DNA of 64,000 bases from Botrytis cinerea B05.10 (taxonomy: Eukaryota > Ascomycota > Leotiomycetes > Helotiales > Sclerotiniaceae). The stretch's first letter is position 1. Each line of letters starts with the position of its first letter. Made by a program: the position numbers and the translations under genes. Location of the stretch: positions 558,001 to 622,000 of the forward strand of contig NC_037320.1 in assembly GCF_000143535.2 (NCBI RefSeq). The letters run 5' to 3'. A model generated the notes under the pieces. It saw only the letters and a list, made by a program, of their open reading frames with translations, searched no databases and was not told the origin of the DNA. This document shows positions 13,021 to 24,057 of this stretch, in pieces.

Positions 13021-14335
13021 TAAGTACCTGTAGGATAGATAGGGAGATGGATGGATGGATGGATATGGGCATCGTATGGATGCGGCGGAGGAGGCCAGCA
13101 AAGACGAATCTCTACCTGTACGTGGTGCTGGCTACGAACCTGAGTATGACTTACTTGTACTTACTGACTTTGTCTTCGGACTACTGTTGGTTGTATATAC
13201 AGGAGGTTATTATTCAGAGCCAAAGAGATAGCATAAGGTAGTGTATATGGGTAAGATGAGACAAAGGAGAGGGATAAGTGATAGCATTTGTAAGGGATAG
13301 TGATTGAGTGAGCAGGTACGACGAGAACTTTCCCTGGGCCGATGATGGGCAGGTTGAAATAAGGAAAATATGGGAACACTTCGTCGCCCGAGTGTAATCT
13401 TTCCAACCGTAGATACGGATCATCGAGAAATAGTTTGGTATAAGCCGGTCAGGGACGGTACAGGTCACCTTCAAAAGAACAGTACTAAATCTACATCGCA
13501 AGACATTCAAGTCAACAAAGAAGAAAAGCAACTGAGTACGCAATGGAAGTCTGATAATATTTGCATTCCGCAGCATTGGCTTTCTATAATATCGTATAAA
13601 CTCCACTTTTGTAAAAGCACAGCTCGCCTTTTACTCAATCGATATGGTGGCCAGGAGAAAGGTAATAAAGATGTAGATCCTTCAAATTCAGCTATCATTA
13701 AGAATGAGTATATGGTCTTTAGAGATCCAATTCGATAAATCCGGATTGGCGCCATGTCGTTGGATCGATCATCGCTGGCAGATGAACCAGATGAGCTTGC
13801 TAGCTCGTTGATGCAAGGCAAAACATAGGCATGAGACAAGATCTGTATTCAATGTTCATTTAATGGATAGACAACACTGCATAGGTTCCAGATGTTAAAT
13901 GAGCCAGTGAAAAAGATCATGTGAGTGAGTTTGGAGATTGATTAGAACTCTTACTTGAAAACGGAATGAATGCTACGATAGAAACCTTTTGAAGAGCATT
14001 TCAACGTATTATTAGCAAATAAGCAGTATGAAGCTACATGGGATTGAGTATAGTCGTGGAGCAGACTTGGGATTGCAAGATAAATATTTGACCGAATAAG
14101 AAATGTGAACTGCCGTCAACATTTTCATTAGGTGATAAATACAGGATCAATCTATTGGGAAGTATTTGGTGATTTAAAGCAATCTTACATTCTTCAATCC
14201 TTGCCCAGACATTGGTTAAGCAAAAACTCTGCTTGTCATGGTATTGTAAAACACCTATCCGCCCTAAAAACGCCATGACGATGCTCCTTCCCCTCAAACT
14301 CCCTTTTCCATCTTACAAAACCTGACCCAAACTCT
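13021..14335. other. intergenic, uncertain frames on both strands
   Basis: Overlapping frames of 110-130 codons exist on both strands (13370-13738 +, 13507-13839 -, 13214-13606 -). None shows a domain, signal peptide or convincing splice partner, so I cannot say whether any is coding. Confidence 0.3.
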
Positions 14336-16275
14336 TCACGCTTTCTTCGGCAGAGAAGGTGGACCCATTTTACCAGCACCAGAATCTACCTTCTTGGGAG
14401 GAGGTCCCATACTGCTATCACCACCACCATTGCCAACTTGAGTAAAAGTTCCACCTTTGAACCATTTATCTTCTTCTGCTGCCCTCTTTCTCTTCATTTC
14501 TGCTACTCTCTTTGGATCTACCAATTCTAATCCTTGAACCGGCGTAAATGCCAAACTACTTGCAGTTCCTGCACTAGCTCCAGTACTGGTACTCAATCCT
14601 CCCACACCTGACGCTCTTAAGCCTTTACCCCGTAAATCTATATTGCCAGCTGATTGACCAAATCCTCGAAGTGAGGATGCGGAACCACTCATAGGAGTTG
14701 AAGTACCCCATCCTTTGTTCTTTGCGGAAAGTTTGGCCTTTGTACGTTGATCTATTTGAATATTTCGGATACGTCCGTCGTTGCCTTGTCCGATCATACC
14801 CATACCCTTAGTTCCATCACCAGTACCATAACCAACTTCTTTCTCTTCCTTTCCAAATGCCATTCTATTTTGTGCTTTTCTCAAATCAGTCATAGCAGTC
14901 GCTGCCTTGGCTAATCGAGCACGTCGACCACCACGTTTGCGTGCAGGTTTATCATCTGGAGCTGGCAATGCGCGAGCACCTTTATTTGGAGGGGGCTCAG
15001 TAAGTTTTTCGAGCCGGGTGATACATTGTTCTTTCAATTCTTCACCTGTAGATCCATCTGGGCTATTATGAACGCGGTCAACTCTTGCGGCTAGTACGAC
15101 TTTAGCAGAGACAATACGCATAGCTTGTTTCTTGAGATCATTAGGAATGCCTTGAATGATAGGAGAATGGTAGAGGAACCCTTGTTGGCGAACTCCGACG
15201 TTAGTAGCGAAACCTGTTCCAGATGATTTATTGGATCCTAGAGGAGGAAGATTACATGCAGGCGTCTTTGCCAATCCTGTCAAACCCCCAGCGAAATTGA
15301 GTAGCTGTGCCGCTGTAAGAGATCCAATAAGGGCTGTAAGGTTGGGAGCGAATAAGTTCATGCGTGATTGAACATAATCAGTTAAAGTTTTTTTCGCTTT
15401 GTCCAATGCAATAGTCATATCACAAGCACGTAGTACTCTTTCAAGTTCATGTGGTGACATTTCTCGACCCTTTGTAGTGGTTGCCTCAACCGTAACAATC
15501 ATAACAGATGGACCATCCAAAACGGATCTTAGTGTGACACCAAGTCGATTATCTTTCGATGTTTGAAGCGTCTTGATGTTTTCTGAGTCCATAGGTCCAT
15601 TCCCAATAATAGTGACAACTTTGGCATAATCCAATGGATTGGTGACCAATGTTTCCAATTCTGGAAATCGAATTGAATAATGATCTCGTATAAACTTGTG
15701 TACTAGAATGATTTCACTATCGATAGATGTCGACAAGGTGTTTGCTTGTGTTAAGAGATGATATTCTGGGTTGTCTTCGACCGAGCCTACGAAGGATGTT
15801 TGTTTATCGGGAGGCAATGATTGAAAATGTGCGATTTTCTGTCAAATCGAGGAAAGAGTCAGGGCTAGGACACGAAAGAGTAGATGTAAACCATAGGTCT
15901 CCAAGTTGAGAAAGGGAAGAACAAAATACTACTGACCTCTAAGACTGGTTCTAACGTTTTCATCAAACCTGCTACACTGCGCACATCATCTACTCCACCA
16001 AGTTGCATCTTTTCAACTTTTGCTTTGGTCGCCTCCTCATCTTCTGTAGCATCGATAGCAGCACTGACCATTCCTGCCATCTCATCATCTTCATCAACTG
16101 CTTCTTCATCGCCATCGAGCTCCATTTCGCTTGCGCCTGAAAGTCCTGTTGCGTTACCATTCATGCTTAGGGCGACCTCGTCAGGGTCGGCAAAAAGGTG
16201 TGCATTATCCTCGCCTTCACCTTCGGATCCAGAGTCCTCAAAATCTTGCAATAATTCATCTGCGAGAGTCGACAT
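14336..16275 (-). CDS. PRP31: U4/U6 small nuclear ribonucleoprotein Prp31
   Basis: Two exons on the minus strand: 16275-15937 (113 codons, ATG opening MSTLADELL) and 15838-14336. The intron is 98 nt, phase 0, donor GTCAGT, acceptor GACAG. The product is 613 aa, a usual length for fungal Prp31. The N-terminus is acidic. A NOSIC/Nop domain follows, with the ALIGSLTAAQLL and GFLYHSPIIQG stretches at about residues 280-330. Further on is a basic GRRARLAKA segment, and the Prp31 C-terminal domain contains GYGTGDGTKGMG. Prp31 binds U4 snRNA with the 15.5K/Snu13 protein and bridges the U4/U6.U5 tri-snRNP in the nucleus. The gene is divergent from CLF1 across 206 bp. The identification is firm; the intron is supported by exact frame and consensus. 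Confidence 0.95.
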
Positions 16276-16481
16276 CTTAATATAATGTTATTTGTTGTAG
16301 TTGGCGCGTGAAGGTATAGAAAATCGATTACAGAAGAGCTCAGGTCGGAAAAGCGGCCGCTAGCGTAAGCATAGCTTATATTACTAATCGATCTTTTTGA
16401 CTATCGCGACACCTCCAAGTCTTGAACGCGAACCAGAATTACACCAAGTATTTCGTCAAGAAATTAAAGTCTACCGCCGCC
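16276..16481. promoter_or_regulatory. shared divergent promoter of PRP31 and CLF1
   Basis: Only 206 bp separate the two start codons, so both promoters and 5' leaders must lie here. The interval holds an 8-bp GCGGCCGC site near 16353-16360 and mixed AT/GC sequence without an obvious TATA box. A shared bidirectional promoter is inferred from geometry. Confidence 0.55.
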
Positions 16482-18584
16482 ATGGAGTCTGAATATGAGA
16501 AAGCTCGAGGGCCCCCAAAGGTCAAAAATAAGGCCGCCAGTGCCATCCAAATCTCAGCAGAACAACTTCTTCGAGAAGCTGTTGACCGTCAAGAACCAGG
16601 ACTTCAAGCACCAACTCAGCGGTTTGCTGATCTCGAAGAGCTTCATGAATTCCAAGGGAGAAAAAGAAAAGAGTTTGAGGATTATGTGCGGAGGAATAGG
16701 ATTAATATGAATAATTGGATGAGGTATGCGCAATGGGAATTGGAACAGAAAGAATTCAAACGAGCACGATCCGTTTTTGAACGAGCATTAGATGTCGACT
16801 CTACATCTGTCACATTATGGATTCGATATATCGAGGCGGAGATGAAATCGCGGAATATAAACCATGCTAGGAATTTGTTGGATCGCGCCGTCACTATTCT
16901 GCCTAGAATTGATAAATTGTGGTACAAGTATTGCTACATGGAGGAAATGCTTGGTAATATTCCGGGTACACGACAAGTTTTCGAAAGATGGATGTCTTGG
17001 GAACCTGATGAGGCAGCTTGGAGCAGTTATATTAAATTGGAGAAAAGATATGGCGAGTTTCAAAGAGCTAGGGAAATCTTCCAAAGATTTACTATGGTAC
17101 ATCCCGAACCAAGAAATTGGATCAAATGGGCCAGATTCGAGGAAGAGTATGGAACTAGTGACTTAGTCAGAGAGGTATTTGGCACAGCTGTTGAAGCACT
17201 GGGCGAAGACTTCATGGATGAGAGACTTTTCATTGCATATGCGAGATTTGAGGCGAAATTAAAGGAGTACGAACGTGCAAGAGCCATTTACAAATATGCC
17301 CTCGACCGCATGGCACGATCAAAGTCTATTTCCCTCCACAAAGCCTATACGACTTTCGAGAAACAATTCGGTGATCGTGAAGGTGTGGAAGATGTAATTA
17401 TCTCGAAACGTCGAGTTCAATATGAGGAGCAGGTAAAGGAAAATCCCAAAAATTACGATGCGTGGTTCGACTATGCCAGATTAGAGGAAACTTCAGGGGA
17501 TGTCGATCGAGTTCGAGATGTTTATGAGAGAGCCATTGCTCAAATTCCACCAACACAGGAGAAGAGGCATTGGAGGCGTTATATCTACTTGTGGATTTTC
17601 TATGCTATTTGGGAGGAAATGGAGTCAAAAGATGTTGAGCGAGCGAGGCAGATCTACCAAGAGTGTTTGAAGTTGATACCCCACAAAAAATTTACATTTG
17701 CCAAGATTTGGCTCATGAAGGCTCAATTCGAGATTCGACAACAGCAATTACAAGCCGCCAGAAAGACTTTAGGTCAAGCCATCGGAATGTGTCCTAAAGA
17801 TAAGCTTTTCAAAGGTTACGTTGAGCTAGAGATCAAACTTTTCGAATTCGTGAGATGTCGTACCCTTTACGAGAAGCACATTGAATGGAATCCAGCTAAT
17901 TGTCAAGCTTGGATTAAATTTGCTGAATTGGAAAGAGGTTTGGATGATCTGGAACGGACTCGTGCGATATTTGAGTTAGCAATCAGTCAACAAGTTCTTG
18001 ATATGCCAGAATTATTATGGAAAGCCTATATTGACTTTGAGGAGGAAGAAGGCGAGTACGATCGCACTAGACACCTATACGAGCGATTGCTGGAGAAGAC
18101 GGATCATGTAAAGGTCTGGATCAGTTATGCACATTTCGAAATCAATGTTCCAGATGATGATGAGGAAGAGACAGAGGAGGATGAGGAGAAACCAGTTAGT
18201 GAGGCTGCGAAAACACGTGCAAGGAAGATCTTCGAACGTGCCCTTAAGAGCATGAAAGACAAGGATCTTAAAGAAGAGGTATGTCACACACTTGATATAA
18301 ATCTTTTAACACAGTATCTAACAAGTTCACAGCGTGTTTCTCTTCTCAATGCTCATCTTTCCTTTGAACGTACTCATGGTACAGAGGAAGATATCGAGAA
18401 AGTACAGAAACAAATGCCAAGAAAGACGAAGAGAAGAAGAAAGCTTGACGATGATAGCTATGAGGAATATGTTGATTACGTTTTCCCTGCCGATGATGAA
18501 CAAACGAAAAAGTTATCGAATTTCTTGGCAATGGCTCAAAGTTGGAAACAAGCTGGTGGAACGATTGGTGGTGGCGGAGATTAG
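16482..18584 (+). CDS. CLF1: pre-mRNA-splicing factor Clf1 (crooked-neck homologue)
   Basis: The ATG at 16482 opens [17 protein letters not shown], the usual start of fungal Clf1; the frame is open further upstream but without an ATG. Exons are 16482-18278 and 18333-18584. The 54-nt intron (GTATGT, TATCTAAC branch, TCACAG) is a multiple of three and contains no stop, so reading through it would also give an open frame. The spliced product is 682 aa, typical for the family. It is built of more than a dozen HAT (half-a-TPR) repeats from about residue 50 to 620, seen as recurring W..Y...E and RAR..(F/Y)ERA motifs. A short acidic linker lies near residue 565, with a KRRRK basic patch near the end. 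Clf1 is a scaffold of the NineTeen-related complex in spliceosome activation. High certainty. Confidence 0.95.
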   Translation: MESEYEKARGPPKVKNKAASAIQISAEQLLREAVDRQEPGLQAPTQRFADLEELHEFQGRKRKEFEDYVRRNRINMNNWMRYAQWELEQKEFKRARSVFERALDVDSTSVTLWIRYIEAEMKSRNINHARNLLDRAVTILPRIDKLWYKYCYMEEMLGNIPGTRQVFERWMSWEPDEAAWSSYIKLEKRYGEFQRAREIFQRFTMVHPEPRNWIKWARFEEEYGTSDLVREVFGTAVEALGEDFMDERLFIAYARFEAKLKEYERARAIYKYALDRMARSKSISLHKAYTTFEKQFGDREGVEDVIISKRRVQYEEQVKENPKNYDAWFDYARLEETSGDVDRVRDVYERAIAQIPPTQEKRHWRRYIYLWIFYAIWEEMESKDVERARQIYQECLKLIPHKKFTFAKIWLMKAQFEIRQQQLQAARKTLGQAIGMCPKDKLFKGYVELEIKLFEFVRCRTLYEKHIEWNPANCQAWIKFAELERGLDDLERTRAIFELAISQQVLDMPELLWKAYIDFEEEEGEYDRTRHLYERLLEKTDHVKVWISYAHFEINVPDDDEEETEEDEEKPVSEAAKTRARKIFERALKSMKDKDLKEEVCHTLDINLLTQYLTSSQRVSLLNAHLSFERTHGTEEDIEKVQKQMPRKTKRRRKLDDDSYEEYVDYVFPADDEQTKKLSNFLAMAQSWKQAGGTIGGGGD

Positions 18585-19293
18585 AATACAGATTAATGAC
18601 GAGGTTGGAGGAATCGATAAAAATTGTGTATGTATACCTAGGCCGTCATCAAATCAACTGATGAGATTTAATTTATGGTACGTTTGAAAATATCACCCAG
18701 AACGGTTTCCGAATCAGTGTATGTTCCCACGGTTTCTGCTTGTTTGGATACTTTTAGTTTGATTTCTTCGAAGTCTTAGCATTATCTGTTTCGGGTTCAA
18801 GGTGAGTAAACATTCACGTTGGGTGGGCTGATTCGCATCATATATAACAGTCCTTTCGATATGTTAAAATCGACAGCATCTGGGCGAATTTTCAGAAACG
18901 ATTCGGGTTTTTCTCTAAAGGTCAAAACGTCATGACTATTTTGATCGAACAGTAATAAGATCATTCAAGATTGCCATTATTGTTCAATAGCTCCCGAGAG
19001 CGAGATTCGGGCCATCAAAGAGTCGGTGTCATTTTGTAGGATAGAATTGGAGTATGTAGTGATGATTTTTGAAGGCACACGGAGAGAATGAATGAGTGAT
19101 ATTCGCCCGGATAGCTCAAACAATCTTTCAGTCTTTGTCGGGTTAAAAAGTGCGGTAAGTAATGCAAAAAATGGATCTACAACCTGAACGATTGTAATAT
19201 ATAACTATTTAAGTTCACATCTTGTTCTTGGTCTTGTTATTTCCCACATATCTCCATTTCCATAAAGCGTCGTAATCATTCTTCATTCACTTC
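18585..19293. other. intergenic between convergent CLF1 and MFS gene
   Basis: About 700 bp between the 3' ends of a plus-strand and a minus-strand gene; it should contain both 3' UTRs. I see no further gene, repeat or RNA. Confidence 0.5.
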
Positions 19294-20775
19294 TTAATAG
19301 CTCGACAAACCCTTCGCTCTTAATCTTGGGCCGTACCACCATATACCCAACGGCGCTGGTATACCAATGGCAATAGCAACAAACGCTAATGTGCTATTTC
19401 CCCACCCATGCCCCAACACTTGATACATCTTCGGCGCAAACAAAGGAAACCCAAAAGCAGTTAAGCTGCGCAGAAATTGTGACGCAGCAGATGCTGAACC
19501 CGTATGATCTGGATACGAATCGATAACGTATGCTTGCAATGCTTGTCCGCCAATTTGCATACCAAAACATAACACAAAAGCTCCAAGGTCGACAACGATC
19601 CAAGGTGCATGCTTTTGAGCTGCCCACCCATAAACTAAAAGTCCAAGTGGTATGAGGACGAATGATGGTATCATGATCGGGACCCGAAATTCCGGCATCT
19701 CAACACCATTTGCGCGTTGTTTCATTCTGCGGAAGACGAGATCTAATAATGGCCCTCCAATTTGCGCTCCAACTATTTCACCGAGGCACATGGCAAGATA
19801 GTGAAGACCGCTTTTGGAGATAGACTCGTGATATTCTAAAGTCCAGATATCAGAGTAGGTGGAAAGAGTAATATAGGTGATGCCATAATCGAAAGCCGAA
19901 AGACAAGCCTGGACCTGAATAATCGGATGGAATAGGAGTAATCGAATGGGTCTAGAGAAACTTCTCATCAATACCCAAGAAATTGATCTTCCTTTTCCAA
20001 GTGCCTCGTCCTCGGTGTAATAACGCGAATTCCCGGTACTACGTCTGAGTTCTTTAGCTTTATGCCGAAGAATTGTCGGACCATGTGTTTCTCTAAACAA
20101 AGGGATCGATATCACGATCATTATAGCCTGGAAAATTGATGTTGACCAAAACATCCATCTCCAGGTTGTATATTCCGTGATATAACCTCCGATAATAGGA
20201 CCAGCAGCCGCACCAAACAGTGGTAGTAAAGAATATATCCCTAGCGATCTTCCTCTCTCATCGGATCTCCAAACATCCCCTAGAACTCCACTTCCTAACG
20301 CATAAATGGCACTAGCACCAAGACCAGCCATCAATCTTGCAGCAATCAATAATCCCTTTGTGTGTGCAAATCCACATACAATATTCCAAATCAGAAACCA
20401 TACACTAGTAGTATGTAACACAACGCGTCGCCCATATAATTCGGATAGCGGACCAATAAGTAAGGGACCAAAGGCTGTTGCAAGTAGGTAAACGGACATG
20501 GCCATAACAGACTCAAGGGAAGTCATATGGAGCTCAGATGCGACCATGGGAAGTGCAGGTGCCATAATCGTGGATACAGCAATTCGGTTGAAGCCGGTGG
20601 ATGAGAGGACGAGCGTAGTGCACCATTTCTGGTAGGTCGGCCAGCATTTTGGGTTGGTAGGATCTTGAGGGATGGTGAACGCTACGAGATATTCAGCTTC
20701 CGCCTCAGCGTAAGTCGTGGTAATAGGTGTGGAAGTCTTCTCGGAAGCTTTCTCGGGGTCATTCTCAGGGTCCAT
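19294..20775 (-). CDS. major facilitator superfamily drug:H+ antiporter-type transporter
   Basis: Single-exon 493-aa protein starting at an ATG (MDPENDPEKASEK). A hydrophilic N-terminal tail of about 50 residues precedes some 12 hydrophobic segments. Family signatures are visible: GPLSELYGRR in the loop after TM2, RLMAGLGAS in TM4, LGDVWRSDERGRSLG after it, and GPIIGGYIT (antiporter motif C) in TM5. A long polar loop (about residues 230-270) sits between the two six-helix halves. This pattern fits the DHA1 polyamine/multidrug branch of fungal MFS, an integral plasma-membrane or vacuolar exporter. The substrate cannot be told from sequence. No transcription factor or biosynthetic gene lies beside it, so there is no cluster context. 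The frame is intact. Confidence 0.88.
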   Translation of the reverse strand: MDPENDPEKASEKTSTPITTTYAEAEAEYLVAFTIPQDPTNPKCWPTYQKWCTTLVLSSTGFNRIAVSTIMAPALPMVASELHMTSLESVMAMSVYLLATAFGPLLIGPLSELYGRRVVLHTTSVWFLIWNIVCGFAHTKGLLIAARLMAGLGASAIYALGSGVLGDVWRSDERGRSLGIYSLLPLFGAAAGPIIGGYITEYTTWRWMFWSTSIFQAIMIVISIPLFRETHGPTILRHKAKELRRSTGNSRYYTEDEALGKGRSISWVLMRSFSRPIRLLLFHPIIQVQACLSAFDYGITYITLSTYSDIWTLEYHESISKSGLHYLAMCLGEIVGAQIGGPLLDLVFRRMKQRANGVEMPEFRVPIMIPSFVLIPLGLLVYGWAAQKHAPWIVVDLGAFVLCFGMQIGGQALQAYVIDSYPDHTGSASAASQFLRSLTAFGFPLFAPKMYQVLGHGWGNSTLAFVAIAIGIPAPLGIWWYGPRLRAKGLSSY

Positions 20776-21769
20776 TGTCGAAAGCCCGTGTTGTGAAAAT
20801 CGAGGCTATCCGTTGTGGCAAGCTTTAGTATGGCGTTTCTTGGAATTAATTGGATGTCAAGCTGATTGTTGTTCATTCATATAATGGTTCATCTCATGGC
20901 ATATATGCATCTGACGATACCTTAGGAATAAGCTGCAGGGCCTACCTATTCCGTTATCTTGGATTCATGAGTCTTACGCCGGTCTCTGCAAGGGGATATG
21001 ACAGCTAAGTTGGAGGAAGAGTTGCATGTTGACTTTTCATATCCTTGGAAAACTGTCTATGATGCACAAACCACCATGTCCATATTACCATAATTCTCAT
21101 GGGAAAATCATTCATTTTCCCGAAGGAGTTTCCCAGCCAAAAAGCTCTCCTAGGAAACGCCATAAAATTCCATGTTTGGATCATAGATCTTAACGCGTTC
21201 AAGATACAAGCTTTAACTTAGGATCCAAATTTCAAGGGCAAATTGCACACCAAAAATTCTAAAAGAAATTTCGTGCTCATGCGTCGCGCTTTTGCTCACA
21301 CGGAATAAGCGGAATAGCATATACGGAGTACGGAATAACAATCAGGCGCTAGGGTCCACACATGTATCACATCACGAGAAGGTTGCTGAATATGGCAAGC
21401 AAGATATCGATCACCGGTATTTAAGAAAAATGATTGGATCGTGATCCTCTGATTGATAAGATATGATTAGATTGTAAAATTATCTGATCTTTTCTTGCAC
21501 TAACGCTAGGCAAACACGAAATAGCCGAGCCCCAGACTCAAATTTGACTACCAGCAGCCATGGCAACTTGTTTAATTGTGGAAATTTTCGAAAACAGAAA
21601 GATAATCATTGTCAAAATCTCATTATTGAAAGATATGTCAGGTTTCAACGTTTTTAGTTGGACTGATCCAAAAGCCGTTGGCCAATCCTGATGCAATGTA
21701 CATTAGCTAGTGCTATCATAAGACATGTCGACTTGATCGAACTCACTAAAGATCGACTTCAAGCATGCA
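20776..21769. other. intergenic
   Basis: Upstream region of the MFS gene and downstream region of the kinase gene. A 65-codon minus frame at 21005-21202 has no support. No repeat or RNA recognised. Confidence 0.4.
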
Positions 21770-22029
21770 TCATTCCCGGTAAGCTCGGAGTTTTCGGTAT
21801 CTGATAAACCGCCTTTTCTGGGGCGGCGCGAGTGATGTACTTTCGTCAATCTGACCCTCTTCTCGTTGTCTTTTCAACTCCTCTTCCCGTTGTATTCTTA
21901 ACTGCTCCTTTTGTTGCTCCTTGGCTTGCTGCTCCTTGGCTTGCTTCTCCCTGGCTAACTTCTCTTTGGCCAACTGGTCTTTGGCTAACTGGTCTTTGGC
22001 TAACTGGTCTTTGGCTAACTGGTCTTTGG
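21770..22029 (-). pseudogene. out-of-frame C-terminal tail of the kinase gene
   Basis: Immediately after the kinase stop codon the LAKDQ minisatellite continues for about four more units. It runs into a Lys/Glu/Gln-rich coiled-coil-like tail (AKEQQ, REEELKRQREE) ending in a basic PPQKRRF segment before a stop at 21770. The tail keeps a sensible codon pattern for about 86 codons but is separated from the kinase frame by a 5-bp duplication in the repeat. It is either a recent loss of the tail, an allele of a length-variable repeat, or a sequencing/assembly error. Confidence 0.55.
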
Positions 22030-22120
22030 CTAAGCTAACTGGTCTTTGGCTAACTGGTCTTTGGCTAACTGGTCTTTGGCTAACTGGTCTTTGGCTAACT
22101 GGTCTTTGGCTAACTTCTCT
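21955..22120. repeat. 15-bp coding minisatellite (LAKDQ units)
   Basis: About ten copies of a 15-bp unit, TTGGCTAACTGGTCT on the plus strand, reading Leu-Ala-Lys-Asp-Gln on the minus strand. One junction near 22030 carries 5 extra bases (TAAGC), which shifts the frame and creates the TAG stop of the kinase gene. The near-identity of the units implies recent expansion. Confidence 0.9.
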
Positions 22121-24057
22121 TTAGCTAACTGTTCTTTAGTTTTCTTTTCTCCAGATCCTGGAGTACCAGTTGGGTTCGAAGGTTGAACTCCTACTTCTGC
22201 TCCTGTGCCACCAACAGGTCCCCCTTCTCCTCCGGAAGGTTCATTGACTATCACATCGTCATCATCATCGTCATCATCATCGTCATCCTCACTTTCTTCA
22301 ATCTCACTGAGCACAGATCCCCCTTCAATCTGTTCAAGATAGCCTTCGTCAAATTCTATCTGTAACTCCGGTCGTGCCCAAGGTTGCAAACGTCTATATG
22401 TCAAACGTATCATTTCTTCGGCTATTGGCTTTATATGTTTTAAGATTTGAGCTGCAGTCATTCTCTTGTTTTCGTCCATTTCTCTTGGCTTTTCAAGCTC
22501 TTTAGCCAAAACTTTAGAAAGATGTGGATCGCATATTCCCCATTTTGGCTCATCCTTGATATTTTCTTTTGTAAATCCTCCAGGTCTCAGTGGTCGTCTA
22601 CCTGAGTGCGACATAACGTGTAATACTGCCCCGACACACCAAACGTCATATTTGGCGCTTAAATAAGGTTCCTCGGCCGCTCTGCACAACGCGTTTCCCG
22701 TGTCATGCCAGCGACTATCTCCATACGGCACATAGGTGGCCTCTCCAAAATCCCCAATTTTAACAGTTGGATACGTGTTTGGTTTCCCAGAGTCGTGCAA
22801 AAATATGTTATCCAACTTGATATCAAGGCAGATAACTTGATTGCGTTGGTGGAACTCTTGCTTCTTATTAAGTTCGTGATCACCATGAAGGAAACTAAGA
22901 CCTTCCATTGTCTGCATGTAGACATGCCAAATAAACGCTTCTGGTATTGCTGCGTGCTTGTATATTGCTGGCATATTTTTTGGTTTGTGGCCCCATATAG
23001 AATTTTCAGGCTCTCCTGTGCCCCACCGTGGTGTATTATACTGCACCACAATGTGCTCCAAAGTCCCCCAGTCACAATACTCAAAAATATGACAGTGGCC
23101 GTTATCAAGTTCATCTTGATCTGGTAGTCGCAAGTCGAAAAAAGCTTCTAAGTTACAGATGGAAGGATGACTAGAACGTATGTATTGCAAATAGCATTTG
23201 GTTTCATTGAACCGTTTAGTCATTAAATGTCGTTCTTTCATTGCTTTCTCGGATCTTTTCGAAGCCTCGGAAGAAGGTGTGATGGGAGGAGTCGCGGCTC
23301 CCCTCCAAGCTGGGGGTGTCTTCGCCAGCCCATCTTCAACTCTCACAAGCCTGCAGGATTGGGGAGTCAGTGTTGCTTATGAATGCTAGGCTTTGGAGGG
23401 AAAACGAGGTATTGGCGTTGGGCAAATCAGTAGAAAAGGTGTACAAGATGAAACATAAATGTGTTATTTGGAATCGAAGAATAGAAGGATATAACAGAAC
23501 CAAAGGGATTAGTGATTCCGTTAAGCTTACTGAGTCTTCATTGCATATTGACTCTTAGTCTCACCGTTCTCAATAAGGTATACTGCTCCAAAACTGCCTT
23601 CACCGATCTTGCCAAGGATTCTGATATTTTGGTTTGTGAACCCTGCGTTTGGCTTTCGCCATTTATTATGACGAAGAGGCATAGTTGTTTGGTGTATGGT
23701 ACGCAAAATTTCCACTGCAGCGAGGATCATTCCATGATCCAATTTTCTCTGTTCTCTTTCCATCTGCCTTTCCTTCTTTTCGGCATTTTCTGCCTTCGCT
23801 TTCGCTTCCGCTCTCGCATCTGCTTCCTCTTCTTCCCTGGCTGCTTCATCCATCAACTGTTGATAGTTGTCTAATTTGTTTTCCGTCTCAATCTGTACAT
23901 CTTTGTTGACCTCTATAAAAAGTTCCCGTAGTCTTTTTTTAACCGACTCGCTAGCAACACCTTGGCCTCCGATTATCTCCAAGACTTTGTCAGTATAATC
24001 GAACTTATTCGTAGAGTCTAGCGCTTGCATTTTGTACGATAGTTTGTTCTCTGCCAC
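22030..24057 (-). CDS. atypical serine/threonine protein kinase with LAKDQ repeats
   Basis: Two exons, 24057-23531 and 23350-22030, give 615 aa; the intron is 180 nt (GTAAGC ... CTGCAG, phase 2). Residues 70-130 are a charged coiled coil. The kinase domain begins at about residue 146 with GKIGEGSFGAVY, and YAMK carries the ATP-binding lysine. The catalytic loop reads CLDIKLDN, so the usual HRD is CLD: Asp and Asn are kept, His and Arg are lost. The DFG motif is intact (KIGDFGEA), and EEPYLSAKYDVWCVG replaces the APE region. After the domain come an Asp run (about 12 residues), a Gly/Pro linker and five LAKDQ units before the stop. Sequence suggests an active or weakly active non-RD kinase; the substrate is unknown. 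No close named family recognised. Confidence 0.75.

Noticed and set aside
16422..16481. Upstream start for CLF1
   Set aside because: The frame is open upstream but begins with TTG, not ATG; the ATG at 16482 gives the family's usual N-terminus.
21832..22124. Plus-strand frames of repeated Leu-Trp-Thr-Gly units
   Set aside because: Antisense reading of the 15-bp LAKDQ minisatellite of the kinase gene.
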